This document shows positions 35,391 to 46,072 of a DNA stretch of 64,000 bases, in pieces (the first letter of the stretch is position 1; every line of letters starts with the position of its first letter). The notes below the pieces were generated by a model. That model did not search any database. It saw nothing but the letters and a program-made list of their open reading frames with translations, and was not told the origin of the DNA. Position numbers and translations under genes: made by a program. The stretch comes from Cryobacterium tagatosivorans (lineage in GTDB: Bacteria; Actinomycetota; Actinomycetes; Actinomycetales; Microbacteriaceae), in the NCBI RefSeq assembly GCF_004402215.1, contig NZ_SOEZ01000024.1, positions 35,550 through 99,549 of the forward strand, in the 5' to 3' direction.

Positions 35391-36497
35391 TTGGCTGACC
35401 ATTACGAAGTACTCGGCGTCGCCCGCGATGCCACCACCGACGAGATCAAGAAGGCCTACCGGCGCCTGGCCCGCCAGCTGCACCCCGACGTGAACCCCGG
35501 GGCCGACGCCTCCGAACGGTTCAAGTCGGTCACGCACGCCTACGACGTGCTGAGCGACGCGAAACAGCGCCAGCAGTACGACCGCGGCGGCCAGGGCGGC
35601 GGCGGATTCGACAACGGCCAGTTCGGCAATTTCGGCGACATCTTCGAAACGTTCTTCGGCGGAGGCGGCGGCGGGAGCCGCGGCCCCCGATCGCGTCGCG
35701 AACGCGGCCAGGACGCGCTGCTCCGGGTGGAGCTCGACCTCGACGAGGTCATCTTCGGCACGCACCGCGACATCGAGGTCGATACGGCCGTCGTCTGCGC
35801 CACCTGCAGCGGAACCTGCTGCCAGCCGGGCACCGCGCCGGTCACCTGCGACATCTGCCACGGCACCGGCAACATCCAGCGGGCCGTCCGTTCGCTCCTC
35901 GGCAACGTCATGACGTCGAGCCCGTGCGGCTCCTGCCGCGGCTACGGCACCATCATCGCCACCCCGTGCGTCACCTGCCAGGGCCAGGGGCGCGTGCGGG
36001 CCCGCCGCACGGTCCCGGTCGACATCCCGGCCGGCGTCGACACCGGCCTCCGTCTGCAGATGCCCGGCAGCGGCGAGGCCGGACCGGCCGGCGGCCCCAA
36101 CGGCGACCTGTACCTTGAGATGAAGGTGCGCCACCACGACGTCTTCAGCCGCGACGGGGACGACCTGCTCTGCACCCTCGAAATCCCGATGACCTCCGCG
36201 ATCCTCGGCACGACGACCTCCGTCAGCGCGCTCGACGGCGACATCGACGTGGAACTCCGCGCCGGCGTGCAGAGCGGCGAGATCCTCACGATCAAGGACC
36301 GCGGCGTGACCAAGCTGCGCGGCACCGGCCGCGGCGACCTGCGGATCGGCGTGCAGGTGGTCACCCCGACCAAGCTGGACCACAAGGACCGCGAGCTGAT
36401 CGAGGCGTTCGCGGCCCGGCACAAGGTTCCGGCACCCTCGCTCAGCCACTTCCAGCAGGGACTCTTCGCGAAACTGCGCGATCGGTTCCTCGGCTAG
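35391..36497 (+). CDS. dnaJ: Chaperone DnaJ (DnaJ2 type, hrcA-linked)
   Basis: 368 residues from TTG 35391 with AAGGAGAG eight bases upstream. J domain: YEVLGVARDATTDEIKKAYR with the HPD tripeptide in QLHPDVNPG. A Gly-rich linker follows (QGGGGFDNGQFGNFGD). The zinc region has four CxxC-type units (CATCSGTC, CDICHGTG, CGSCRGYG, CVTCQGQG); the first is irregular, reading CSGTCCQPG where CxGxG is usual. The C-terminal substrate-binding domain is complete. It stimulates DnaK. Linkage to hrcA marks it as the second DnaJ of actinobacteria. Confidence 0.95.
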   Translation: MADHYEVLGVARDATTDEIKKAYRRLARQLHPDVNPGADASERFKSVTHAYDVLSDAKQRQQYDRGGQGGGGFDNGQFGNFGDIFETFFGGGGGGSRGPRSRRERGQDALLRVELDLDEVIFGTHRDIEVDTAVVCATCSGTCCQPGTAPVTCDICHGTGNIQRAVRSLLGNVMTSSPCGSCRGYGTIIATPCVTCQGQGRVRARRTVPVDIPAGVDTGLRLQMPGSGEAGPAGGPNGDLYLEMKVRHHDVFSRDGDDLLCTLEIPMTSAILGTTTSVSALDGDIDVELRAGVQSGEILTIKDRGVTKLRGTGRGDLRIGVQVVTPTKLDHKDRELIEAFAARHKVPAPSLSHFQQGLFAKLRDRFLG

Positions 36498-36507
36498 CGG
36501 CCGCCCG

Positions 36508-37248
36508 ATGGCGCATTTCTTCCTCGACGAGACGCTCCGCGCCCGGGACTGCGTCCCGGGCGCGGTCGTCCGGGTGGGCGGCAGCGAAGCCAGGCACGCG
36601 GTCACGGTCAGCCGCATCCGGCCGGGGGAGCAGCTGCTCCTCGGCAACGGCGCCGGGCTCATTGTCGCCGGCACGGTCGTGACCGCGGAGCCCAGCGAGC
36701 TGTCCCTGAGCGTCGACACGAGCACGGTCACGCCGGCGGCCACGCCCCGGATCGTGCTCGTGCAGGCCCTCGCCAAGGGCGACCGGGACGAACTGGCCAT
36801 CCAGGCCGCAACGGAACTGGGCATCGACGGCGTGATCCCGTGGGCCGCCGCCCGCTCGGTGTCCCGCTGGGAGGGCGCAAAGGTCGCCAAGGGCCGCGAC
36901 CGCTGGACGAGCATCGTGCGCGAGGCCAGCAAACAGTCGATCAGACCCTGGCTGCCGGGCGTCGAGGGACTGGCCGGCACGAAGCAGCTGGCGGTGATGG
37001 CCGGCACGGCGCGGATGCTGCTGCTTGAGCCGACCGCGGCGGGCAAACTCACCGAGGTGGCCCCGCCGACCGATGACCGCGACATCCTGCTGGTCGTCGG
37101 GCCCGAGGGCGGCATCGCACCGTCCGAACTGGCCATCCTCGAGGCGGCCGGCGCGACGCGGGTGCGCCTCGGCGACACCATCCTGCGCACCTCCACCGCG
37201 GGTCCGGCGGCCGTGGCCATCCTGAACGCGACGCTCGGCCGCTGGTAG
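36508..37248 (+). CDS. rsmE: 16S rRNA m3U1498 methyltransferase
   Basis: 246 residues. The N-terminal PUA-like part (AHFFLDETLRARDCVPGAVV then GGSEARHAVTVSRIRPGEQL) precedes the SPOUT methyltransferase core: VLVQALAKGDRDELAIQAAT, IPWAAARSVSRWEGAK, and the knot with VVGPEGGIAPSELAILEAAG and RLGDTILRTSTAGPAAV. It methylates U1498 of 16S rRNA in the 30S subunit. It starts 10 bases after dnaJ, so it is in the same operon. Confidence 0.95.
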   Translation: MAHFFLDETLRARDCVPGAVVRVGGSEARHAVTVSRIRPGEQLLLGNGAGLIVAGTVVTAEPSELSLSVDTSTVTPAATPRIVLVQALAKGDRDELAIQAATELGIDGVIPWAAARSVSRWEGAKVAKGRDRWTSIVREASKQSIRPWLPGVEGLAGTKQLAVMAGTARMLLLEPTAAGKLTEVAPPTDDRDILLVVGPEGGIAPSELAILEAAGATRVRLGDTILRTSTAGPAAVAILNATLGRW

Positions 37249-37269
37249 CGCGCCGCTTAAGATAGAGAC

Positions 37270-37632
37270 ATGTCTTCCTCCGGCGCAGAACCGTCCATCT
37301 TCAGCCGCATCGTCGCCCGCGAAATCCCGGCGACGATCGTGGCCGAGACCGACCGCATCATCGCCTTCAACGACATCCACCCGCAGGCGCCCGTGCACAT
37401 CGTCATCACGACGAAAACGCAGGAGTACCGCAACGTGGTCGAACTCGCGGCGGCCGATCCCGCCCTGCTGGCCGAACTCGTCGCCGTGGCCCGGCAGGTC
37501 GCCGACGAGCGCACGGGCGGGGAGTTCCGCCTCGTCTTCAACACCGGCCCGTCGGCGGGCCAGACCGTGTTCCACGTGCACGCCCACCTCATGGGCGGAC
37601 AGCTGAAGGAGGGGTCGCTTGGCTCCCACTGA
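37270..37632 (+). CDS. HIT-family nucleotide hydrolase
   Basis: 120 residues. The histidine triad is HVHAHLMGG near the C-terminus. Typical start SIFSRIVAREIPATIVAETD, then IAFNDIHPQAPVHIVITTK. Bacterial HIT proteins of the HinT type hydrolyse purine nucleoside phosphoramidates. The end of the gene overlaps the TTG start of phoH by 14 bases, which couples the two. Confidence 0.94.
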   Translation: MSSSGAEPSIFSRIVAREIPATIVAETDRIIAFNDIHPQAPVHIVITTKTQEYRNVVELAAADPALLAELVAVARQVADERTGGEFRLVFNTGPSAGQTVFHVHAHLMGGQLKEGSLGSH

Positions 37633-38707
37633 CGCGACATCGGCCGGCGCCGAACGCGCGGAGCTCCGGATGCAGGTCGACGGGATCGCCATGGTGCGTC
37701 TCCTCGGGCCGCAGGACCGCTTCCTCGACACGATCGAACACGAGTATCCCGAAGTCAGCGTGCACGTGCGCGGCAACGACATCACCCTGACCGGGGAGCC
37801 CGCACAGGTCGAGGCGGTGCGGCGCCTGATCGAGGAACTTCAGCTGATGCTCCGCGGCGGTCGCGACCTGGGCGAGACGGAGATCTCCACCTCGGCGCGG
37901 ATGCTCGGCGCCGACAGCACCCAGAGCCCGTCCGAGCTGCTCGGGCAGGCCATCCTCACGTCCAGGGGCAAGAGCATCCGCCCGAAGACCCTCGGCCAGA
38001 AGCACTACGTCGACGCGATCGACGAGAACACGATCACCTTCGGAATCGGCCCGGCCGGAACCGGCAAGACCTACCTGGCGATGGCCAAGGCCGTGCAGGC
38101 CCTGCAGCGCAAGGAGGTCGACCGGATCATCCTGACCCGCCCGGCCGTCGAGGCCGGTGAACGCCTCGGCTTCCTGCCCGGTACCCTCACCGAGAAGATC
38201 GACCCGTACCTCCGGCCGCTCTACGACGCCCTCTTCGAGATGATGGACCCCGAGCTCGTCCCCAAGCTGCTCGCGGCCGGCACGATCGAGGTCGCCCCGC
38301 TCGCGTATATGCGCGGGCGCACGCTCAATTCCTCCTTCGTCGTGCTCGACGAGGCCCAGAACACCACGCCGGAACAGATGAAGATGTTCCTCACCCGGCT
38401 CGGCTTCGGCTCCCGGATGGTCATCACCGGTGACGTGACCCAGGTTGACCTGCCCGCCGGCGCGAGCGGGCTCAAGCTCGTCACCCGGGTGCTCGACAAC
38501 CTGGACGACATCCACTTCGTGCAGCTGACCAGCGCGGATGTCGTGCGCCATTCCCTCGTGGGACGAATCGTCGACGCGTACACCGAATATGACGCGCAGA
38601 AGCAGGCCCAGCGCTACGAAAGCGAGCAGGCCCGCGAATTCGCCGCCCGCGCCACCCCGCGCTCCGCCGGCCCGCGTGACCGCCTTCCGAAACGGAGACC
38701 CAGTTGA
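37619..38707 (+). CDS. phoH: PhoH family ATPase
   Basis: 362 residues from TTG 37619, which has AAGGAGG six bases upstream inside the HIT gene. A KH-like N-terminal region (VHVRGNDITLTGEPAQVEAV) precedes the P-loop FGIGPAGTGKTYLAMAKAVQ. RPAVEAGERLGFLPG and Walker B FVVLDEAQNTTPEQMK follow, ending in TGDVTQVDLP. PhoH-like proteins are RNA-linked ATPases often next to the rRNA-maturation protein YbeY, as here. The C-terminus is Arg/Pro-rich. ybeY follows with a four-base overlap. Confidence 0.95.
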   Translation: MAPTDATSAGAERAELRMQVDGIAMVRLLGPQDRFLDTIEHEYPEVSVHVRGNDITLTGEPAQVEAVRRLIEELQLMLRGGRDLGETEISTSARMLGADSTQSPSELLGQAILTSRGKSIRPKTLGQKHYVDAIDENTITFGIGPAGTGKTYLAMAKAVQALQRKEVDRIILTRPAVEAGERLGFLPGTLTEKIDPYLRPLYDALFEMMDPELVPKLLAAGTIEVAPLAYMRGRTLNSSFVVLDEAQNTTPEQMKMFLTRLGFGSRMVITGDVTQVDLPAGASGLKLVTRVLDNLDDIHFVQLTSADVVRHSLVGRIVDAYTEYDAQKQAQRYESEQAREFAARATPRSAGPRDRLPKRRPS

Positions 38708-39168
38708 GCATCGAAATCAATAACGAGTCGAACATCCCGGTCGACGAGGCCGCCATCCTGCGCCTGTCCGCGTACGCGCTCGACGCGATGCACGTGCACG
38801 CGGATGCCGAACTCGCGATCGTGCTCGTGGACGAGGGCGCCATGGAGCAGCTGCACGTGCAGTGGATGGACGAGCCGGGGCCGACCGACGTGCTCAGCTT
38901 CCCGATGGACGAGCTGCGCCCCGGCACGGAGGAGAACGAGACCCCGCCCGGGCTACTCGGCGACATTGTGCTCTGCCCGCAGGTGGCCCAGGCCCAGGCC
39001 GAGACCGCCGGGCACTCCACCCTCGAGGAACTGCTCCTGCTCACCACGCACGGCATCCTGCACCTGCTCGGCTTCGACCACGCCGAGCCGGCCGAGGAAA
39101 AGGAGATGTTCGGCATCCAGCGGGACATCCTGATCGGCTTCGCCCTGCAGGAACGCACGCGCGGTTGA
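38704..39168 (+). CDS. ybeY: Endoribonuclease YbeY
   Basis: 154 residues. The zinc-binding motif HGILHLLGFDH (HGxLHxxGxDH) is in the C-terminal part, followed by AEPAEEKEMFGIQRDIL. The central PTDVLSFPMDE block is typical. YbeY matures 16S rRNA ends and takes part in ribosome quality control. It overlaps phoH by four bases and the next gene by one (TGATG), as part of the hrcA-to-era run. Confidence 0.96.
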   Translation: MSIEINNESNIPVDEAAILRLSAYALDAMHVHADAELAIVLVDEGAMEQLHVQWMDEPGPTDVLSFPMDELRPGTEENETPPGLLGDIVLCPQVAQAQAETAGHSTLEELLLLTTHGILHLLGFDHAEPAEEKEMFGIQRDILIGFALQERTRG

Positions 39169-40487
39169 TGATGATCGGATGGTTTGTCACGGCGGCGATC
39201 CTGCTGGTGGCGTTCGGCGGGCTGATGGCCGCCGTCGACGCCGCCATCACGGCGCAATCGCGGGCCGACATCCTCGAACTGGCGGAAACCTCACGGGCGA
39301 AGCGCTCCCTCCTGGCGATCGCCCGGGACACCGGCGCCCACCTCAACGCCCTGAATTTCGTGCGGATCATCGCCGAGACGACCGCGGCGGTGCTGGTGAC
39401 CCTCGTCTTCGCCACCTCGATCGAGGAGTTGTGGCTGGCCCTGCTCCTCTCCGCGCTGATCATGACCGCCGTGTCCTTCGTGCTCGTCGGGGCCAGCCCG
39501 CGCAGCGTCGGCCGCGCACACCCGACCAGCCTCCTGGCCGGCACGGCGCCGCTCGTGCACTTCGTCCGGGTGCTGCTCGGTCCGGTCGCCAACGCCCTGG
39601 TCGCGCTGGGCAACCGGGTGACGCCCGGCCGCATCCGCCTCGCCACCTTCACCTCGGAGAACCAGCTGCTCAGCATGGTCGACGAGGCCACCGAACTCGA
39701 CGTGCTCGAGGAGGAGGACCGGGAGCTCATCCACTCGATCTTCGAGTTCAACGACACCGTCGTCCGGGAGGTCATGATCCCGCGCACCGACATGGTCACC
39801 ATCGACGCGGGCGCGTCGATCGGCGCAGCCATGGGCGTCTTCCTGAGCAAGGGCTACTCGCGCGTCCCCGTCGTCGATGGCGAGGTCGACGACGTCACCG
39901 GCATCCTGTACCTGCGCGATGTGGCCAGGCTCGTCTATGAGCGGCCGTTGAACGTCGAGCAGCTCAGCGTGGGCGAACTGGCCCGCCCCGCCGTGTTCGT
40001 GCCCGAGTCGAAGAAGGCCGACGACCTGCTCCGCCAGATGCAGCTGGAGTCCAACCACCTCGCGATGGTGGTCGACGAGTACGGCGGCATCGCCGGCCTG
40101 GTCACCCTGGAGGACCTGATCGAGGAACTCGTCGGCGACATCTCCGACGAATACGACCGGGATGTCGTGGAGGTCGAGGATCTCGGCGGCGGACGCTTCC
40201 GGGTGGCCGCCCGGCTGCCCGTCGACGAGCTCGGCGAGCTGTTCGACCTCGACCTGGACGACGACGACGTCGACTCGGTGGGGGGTCTGCTGGCCAAGAC
40301 GCTCGGACGCCTGCCGGTCGCCGGATCCGTCGCCACGGTGAGCGGCCTGGTCCTCACCGCGGAGCGCACAGAGGGCCGACGCAAGAGAATTAGCACCGTG
40401 CTGGTGGAACGAGACGAAGCGCTGATTGATGCGCAGACCGCATTCCTTGGGATGTCGGACGACGAAGGAGCAAATGGCCATGGCTAA
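39168..40487 (+). CDS. CorC/HlyC-type membrane protein (CNNM and CBS domains)
   Basis: 439 residues from ATG 39168 (the next codon is also ATG). The N-terminal CNNM domain has three to four hydrophobic segments (GWFVTAAILLVAFGGLMAAV, then IAETTAAVLVTLVFATSIEE). The CBS pair starts at VREVMIPRTDMVTIDAGASI and includes GYSRVPVVDGEVDDVTGILY and NHLAMVVDEYGGIAGLVTLE. A C-terminal transporter-associated domain follows (RVAARLPVDELGELFDLDLD). Relatives are magnesium or cobalt efflux proteins; the hemolysin label is historical. Its last 14 bases overlap era. Confidence 0.93.
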   Translation: MMIGWFVTAAILLVAFGGLMAAVDAAITAQSRADILELAETSRAKRSLLAIARDTGAHLNALNFVRIIAETTAAVLVTLVFATSIEELWLALLLSALIMTAVSFVLVGASPRSVGRAHPTSLLAGTAPLVHFVRVLLGPVANALVALGNRVTPGRIRLATFTSENQLLSMVDEATELDVLEEEDRELIHSIFEFNDTVVREVMIPRTDMVTIDAGASIGAAMGVFLSKGYSRVPVVDGEVDDVTGILYLRDVARLVYERPLNVEQLSVGELARPAVFVPESKKADDLLRQMQLESNHLAMVVDEYGGIAGLVTLEDLIEELVGDISDEYDRDVVEVEDLGGGRFRVAARLPVDELGELFDLDLDDDDVDSVGGLLAKTLGRLPVAGSVATVSGLVLTAERTEGRRKRISTVLVERDEALIDAQTAFLGMSDDEGANGHG

Positions 40488-41382
40488 AGAAGACGCGTAC
40501 CGGGCGGGATTCGTGTCCTTCGTGGGCAGGCCGAACGTCGGCAAGTCCACGCTGACGAACGCGCTGGTGGGGGAGAAGGTCGCGATCACCTCCTCGAAGC
40601 CGCAGACCACGCGCCGCGCCATCCGCGGCATCGTGCACCAGAAGAACGGCCAGCTGATCCTGGTCGACACCCCCGGCATCCACCGGCCGCGCACGCTGCT
40701 CGGTGAACGCCTGAACAGCCTCGTGCAGACCACGCTGGCCGGGGTCGACGTCGTGGGCCTGTGCATCCCGGCCAACGAGCCGATCGGCCCGGGCGACCGA
40801 TTCATCAACGAACAGCTGGATTCCTTCCCGCGCGCCAAGAAGGTGGCCATCGTCACCAAGATCGACGCCTCGTCGAAGACCAGCGTTGCCGCGCAGCTCC
40901 TCGCCGTCTCCGAGTTGCGGGACTGGGAGGCGATCGTGCCGATCTCCTCGACCAGTCGCATCCAGCTCGACGTGCTCGCCGCCGAGCTCCTGCGGCTGCT
41001 GCCGACCGCAGACGCTCCGCTCTACCCGGCGGACACGGTGACCGACGAGACCCTCGAGTCGCGCATCTCGGAGTACATCCGCGAGGCCGCGCTGGAGGGC
41101 GTCACCGACGAGCTGCCGCACTCCATCGCCGTGACCATCGACGACATGATCGAGCGCGACGACCAGGAGCTGGTCGAGATCTACGCGAACCTGTTCGTCG
41201 AGCGGGACAGCCAGAAGGGCATCATCATCGGCAAGTCGGGCAGCCGGCTGAAGGATGTCGGCATGCGCGCCCGCAAGCAGATCGAGCCCTTGGTGGGAAA
41301 GCGGGTCTTCCTCTCACTGCGGGTCAAGGTCGCCAAGGAGTGGCAGCGCGACGCGAAGCAGCTCGGCCGCCTCGGCTTCTAG
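40474..41382 (+). CDS. era: GTPase Era
   Basis: 302 residues from ATG 40474, which has AAGGAG just upstream; a second ATG lies at 40480. G motifs: FVGRPNVGKST, the DTPGI of ILVDTPGIHRP, and TKID in VAIVTKIDAS. The C-terminal KH domain contains ERDSQKGIIIGKSGSRLKDV. Era binds 16S rRNA and assists 30S assembly. The unit from hrcA to era ends here; a large palindrome (41402-41465) follows. Confidence 0.96.
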   Translation: MAMAKEDAYRAGFVSFVGRPNVGKSTLTNALVGEKVAITSSKPQTTRRAIRGIVHQKNGQLILVDTPGIHRPRTLLGERLNSLVQTTLAGVDVVGLCIPANEPIGPGDRFINEQLDSFPRAKKVAIVTKIDASSKTSVAAQLLAVSELRDWEAIVPISSTSRIQLDVLAAELLRLLPTADAPLYPADTVTDETLESRISEYIREAALEGVTDELPHSIAVTIDDMIERDDQELVEIYANLFVERDSQKGIIIGKSGSRLKDVGMRARKQIEPLVGKRVFLSLRVKVAKEWQRDAKQLGRLGF

Positions 41383-41401
41383 CCGTCCCGGCCGCTCGCC
41401 C

Positions 41402-41465
41402 AGAGTCGCCGTTTCCGCCGAGAATCGCCGGTCCGACGGCGACTCTCGGCGGAAACGGCGATTCT
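41402..41465. repeat. Long intergenic palindrome after era
   Basis: Two 29-base arms (41402-41430 and 41437-41465) pair with two mismatches around GTCCGA. Each arm contains the core TCGCCGTTTCCGCCGAGA, and TCGCCG occurs twice per arm. There is no T-run of terminator type. It could act as a transcription end by strong structure, as a dispersed palindromic repeat, or as a protein site. Confidence 0.75.
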
Positions 41466-41528
41466 CGCTGCGGGCATCCGTTGCGGCATCGTGAGCAAAA
41501 GCCCAGCATCACGGCCGGCGAACGGTGC

Positions 41529-41607
41529 TAGCCTGAAATGGTGCTGTTCGGTGTGCTCCTCCTTAGCTGCCGCGACGAGACCTAATCTGAGGCCTCCCTC
41601 GTCGCGG
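41529..41607 (+). promoter_or_regulatory. leuA attenuator region
   Basis: An extended -10-like TGCTAGCCT (41527-41534) lies four bases before the leader ATG, so the leader message would be nearly leaderless. The leader peptide is followed by a perfect 10-base stem, CCGCGACGAG (41570-41579) with CTCGTCGCGG (41598-41607). Its left arm lies inside the leader coding region, so ribosome position over the Leu codons would decide whether it forms. Attenuation of leuA by leader peptides is known in actinobacteria. Confidence 0.7.
41538..41585 (+). CDS. leuL: leuA leader peptide
   Basis: A 15-codon frame, MVLFGVLLLSCRDET then TAA, with four leucines, three of them consecutive (CTC CTC CTT), plus two valines. 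It ends 65 bases before leuA and overlaps the left arm of the attenuator stem. Composition and position are those of a leucine-sensing leader peptide: stalling at the Leu run during starvation would favour leuA transcription. It is too short to prove by coding statistics. Confidence 0.7.
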   Translation: MVLFGVLLLSCRDET

Positions 41608-41623
41608 AGTCTGTCGTGGCTGA

Positions 41624-43417
<1,794 letters not shown>

Positions 43418-43462
43418 CTCGCCACGGCCTGGAGAAGCCCCGGACCCGGGTCCTGCCTGCCG

Positions 43463-44140
43463 TCAGCGCAGGACCGGGACCGGCGCGGAGCGGGCAGCCT
43501 CCGGCGCGGCGAGAATGCGGGTGCAATCCTCGATCGCCTGGGCGAGCAGGTCGTACAGCCGCGCGTCCGCGTCGGGCACGCAGGCCTCGGCGATACCCGG
43601 CACGGAAATGCGCAGGATCGACTCCGCCGTCTGGGCGGTGAACTTGGAACGGGGCCGAGAGCCGACGAACCCGATGAAGTCCCGCGCCCACCGTTCGGTG
43701 TCCGGCGCCTGCTCGAACGCCCGCCGTACCAGGGACGTGACGCCGGCCGACGAAGAGTCGTCCAGCCCGGCGAGGTTGCGTTCGCAGGTCAGGATGCCCA
43801 CCGCCAGCGCGCGCTGGCGTTCCATGCTGGCGACGGGCAACGCCTCGGTCGCGGCGCGGAGGGCCACCAGCAGGCCGACCCGCGGGTCGTCGCCGCGGAG
43901 GCCGATGACGGACGGGATCAGGCTCGTCAGCCGGGACCTGGCCGCATCCGAGGTGCAATCGTTGACCATCCTGGCGAGCGACGCGAGCGCCGGGTGGGTG
44001 CAGGCCGGATGGTCGCTCCAGGACTCGCCGGCGAGATACGACGCGAATTCCATGAAGCATCCGCCGTTCCGGGGAGTGCGGTGCTTCCCTCGGGAAAGCA
44101 CCGGCATCAACTCCGGCGCGCCGGCCGAGTGGTGTGTCAT
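43463..44140 (-). CDS. Conserved actinobacterial protein, unknown function
   Basis: 225 residues from ATG 44140, chosen for the GGAGG ribosome site upstream; an earlier start at 44182 is possible. The recognisable block is RGKHRTPRNGGCFMEFASYL then AGESWSDHPACTHPALASLA, a pattern I associate with an uncharacterised actinobacterial family; the paired Cys/His (SDHPACTHP) could bind metal. The remainder is helical with many small residues. No membrane segments. It stands alone on the minus strand between leuA and the SnoaL-like gene. Confidence 0.65.
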   Translation of the reverse strand: MTHHSAGAPELMPVLSRGKHRTPRNGGCFMEFASYLAGESWSDHPACTHPALASLARMVNDCTSDAARSRLTSLIPSVIGLRGDDPRVGLLVALRAATEALPVASMERQRALAVGILTCERNLAGLDDSSSAGVTSLVRRAFEQAPDTERWARDFIGFVGSRPRSKFTAQTAESILRISVPGIAEACVPDADARLYDLLAQAIEDCTRILAAPEAARSAPVPVLR

Positions 44141-44244
44141 GAGGACCTCCATGAGACGTGAACTGTTGCCTTCTAGTCTCACCCCGCAGGGTCGGAAATA
44201 CCAGTGGCCTCCCCGCGGGCGCCCGCACGGGGTAGAACGGTGCC

Positions 44245-44613
44245 ATGGCTGACCTGGCGGCGCTTGCCTCGTGGATTGACGGCTATCGTCGCGCCTGGGA
44301 ATCCAACCTGCCGGGGGACATCCAGGCGCTGTTCACCGAGCGGGCAGTCTACCGAACAGAGCCCTACGCCGATCCGTGGGTCGGGCAGGATGCCATCGTC
44401 GCCGAGTGGCTGCTCGCAGCCGACGAACCGGGGGAGACCTCGTTCCGCTGGGCGCCCCTGGCGATCACCGACGAGGTCCAGATCGTCGTGGCGACGACGG
44501 TCTACCGCGACGGGCCGAGCTACCGGAACCTCTGGGTGATCCGGCTGGCTCCCGATGGTCGGGCGAACGAGTTCACCGAGTGGTGGATGGAAGAGCCCGA
44601 CTCGGCTGCCTGA
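44245..44613 (+). CDS. SnoaL-like / NTF2-fold protein
   Basis: 122 residues. The pattern fits the NTF2-like fold: an initial helix pair (LASWIDGYRRAWESNLPGDI), then LFTERAVYRTEPYADPWVGQ with the typical loop, a strand VQIVVATTVYRDGPSYRNLW and the end EFTEWWMEEPD. Such small proteins are binding domains or isomerase/hydratase-like enzymes. Function cannot be assigned. It converges with the MFS gene. Confidence 0.75.
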   Translation: MADLAALASWIDGYRRAWESNLPGDIQALFTERAVYRTEPYADPWVGQDAIVAEWLLAADEPGETSFRWAPLAITDEVQIVVATTVYRDGPSYRNLWVIRLAPDGRANEFTEWWMEEPDSAA

Positions 44614-44638
44614 GGCGACCGGTGCCCGGCGGACCGGT

Positions 44639-46018
44639 TCACGGCGCGGACTCCGCAGCCTTCGCCGCGGTCAGCGCGGGGTTGCGAATGCCCGCCAGCG
44701 AGACGAGGCCGCCCACCACCAGGAGTCCCGCCGTGACCATCGCGGCCCGAAGGTAGCCGTCCAGGTCCAGGGCGGAGCCGACGATGATGCCGGTGCAGGC
44801 GACGGCGACGAGGCCGGCGACCCGGGCGACGGCATTGTTGATGGCGGAGCCGATGCCGGCCCTGGCCGGGTCGACGGCGCCCAGGATGGCCGTGGTCAGC
44901 GGCGCGACAGTGATGGCCATGCCGAGGCCGAACACCGAGACTCCCGGCAGGACCTGGGTCCAGTACTCCGCCGCCTCGGTCATGGTCAGGGTGAGGAGGA
45001 AGCCGACCGCGCAGACCATCGGGCCAAGCGTCATGAACAGGCGCGGCCCGATCCGATCGGCCCAGGCGCCGAACCAGGAGGCCAGCACGATGAGCAGGAC
45101 GACGGCGGGCAGCGTCGCCACCCCCGCCGCCAGCGCGGTGTACCCGCCGATTTCCTGCAGGAAGACGGTCAGGGCGAACGGTCCGAAGGTGAAGGCGGCG
45201 TAGATGAAGAGGGTCGCGATATTGCCCATGCCGAAGTTGCGCACGGCGAACATCTCGAGCGGCATCATCGGATCCGTCGTGCGGTGTTCCCACCAGAGGA
45301 AGGCGACGAAGCAGGCGATCCCGAGCACGAGCGGCAGGTAGATGGCCGGGCTCGACCAGCCCAGCCGTCCCTGTTCGATCAGGGCGAAGACCGGTCCGCC
45401 GAGGCCGAGGACGCCGAGGGTCGCGCCCACGACGTCGACGCGCGGCCGGGCCGGATTGGGTTCGTCCGTGCCCAGACCCGCGAGCAACCACAGGGCGACC
45501 GCGATCGGCAGCACATTGATCGCGAAGATCAGCCGCCAGGACGCCGCGTCGACCAGCACGCCGCCGATGAGCGGCCCGACCACGAAGGCGGCCGTCGTCC
45601 ACGCCGTCCACCTGCCGATGGCCTTCCCCTGCTCGGTGGGCGCGAACGTGGAGATGATCAGGGCGAGGGAACTGGGCACGAGCAGGGCCCCGGTCGCCCC
45701 CTGCAGGATCCGGGCGATGACGAGCACCAGAGCGCTCGGGGCCAGGGCGCAGAGCAGGGAGGTGGCGCCGAAGCCGTACAGGCCGATGCGCATGATCCGC
45801 AGCCGGCCGAAGGAGTCCGACAGGGATCCGGCGATCAGGATGAACGCGCCCAGGGTGATCAGGTAGCCGTCGACGACCCACTGCTGCAGGGCGAGCCCGC
45901 CGCCCAGATCCTCGCGCATGGCCGGCAACGCGACGTTGATGACCGCACCGTCGAGGAACGCCACAAAGGTGACGAGGATGGCGACGAGGAGTACCCGCTG
46001 GGCTCTGGTCACAGGCAC
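44639..46018 (-). CDS. MFS transporter, DHA2 drug-export type
   Basis: 459 residues, rich in hydrophobic segments (12 to 14). Motifs of the drug:H+ antiporter-2 family: the first helix FVAFLDGAVINVALPAM, motif A GSLSDSFGRLRIMRIGLYGF, motif B-like ARILQGATGALLVPSSLALI and motif C VGPLIGGVLVDAASWRLIFA. It probably exports a toxic or secondary compound; substrate unknown. No TetR-like regulator is adjacent. The downstream (leftward) neighbour is convergent, so it is a single-gene unit. Confidence 0.9.
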   Translation of the reverse strand: MPVTRAQRVLLVAILVTFVAFLDGAVINVALPAMREDLGGGLALQQWVVDGYLITLGAFILIAGSLSDSFGRLRIMRIGLYGFGATSLLCALAPSALVLVIARILQGATGALLVPSSLALIISTFAPTEQGKAIGRWTAWTTAAFVVGPLIGGVLVDAASWRLIFAINVLPIAVALWLLAGLGTDEPNPARPRVDVVGATLGVLGLGGPVFALIEQGRLGWSSPAIYLPLVLGIACFVAFLWWEHRTTDPMMPLEMFAVRNFGMGNIATLFIYAAFTFGPFALTVFLQEIGGYTALAAGVATLPAVVLLIVLASWFGAWADRIGPRLFMTLGPMVCAVGFLLTLTMTEAAEYWTQVLPGVSVFGLGMAITVAPLTTAILGAVDPARAGIGSAINNAVARVAGLVAVACTGIIVGSALDLDGYLRAAMVTAGLLVVGGLVSLAGIRNPALTAAKAAESAP

Positions 46019-46072
46019 AGCGTATTACCCCGCGCCCCTGCGCGACAACGGCCGGGCCGCGACCGGCCGGCC

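Noticed and set aside
34467..37220. 917-codon open frame on the minus strand
   Set aside because: It is the antisense of hrcA, dnaJ and rsmE. High GC at third positions makes long antisense frames common here.
41402..41465. Insertion sequence or MITE with terminal repeats
   Set aside because: Arms are separated by only six bases, there is no transposase, and no target duplication could be seen.
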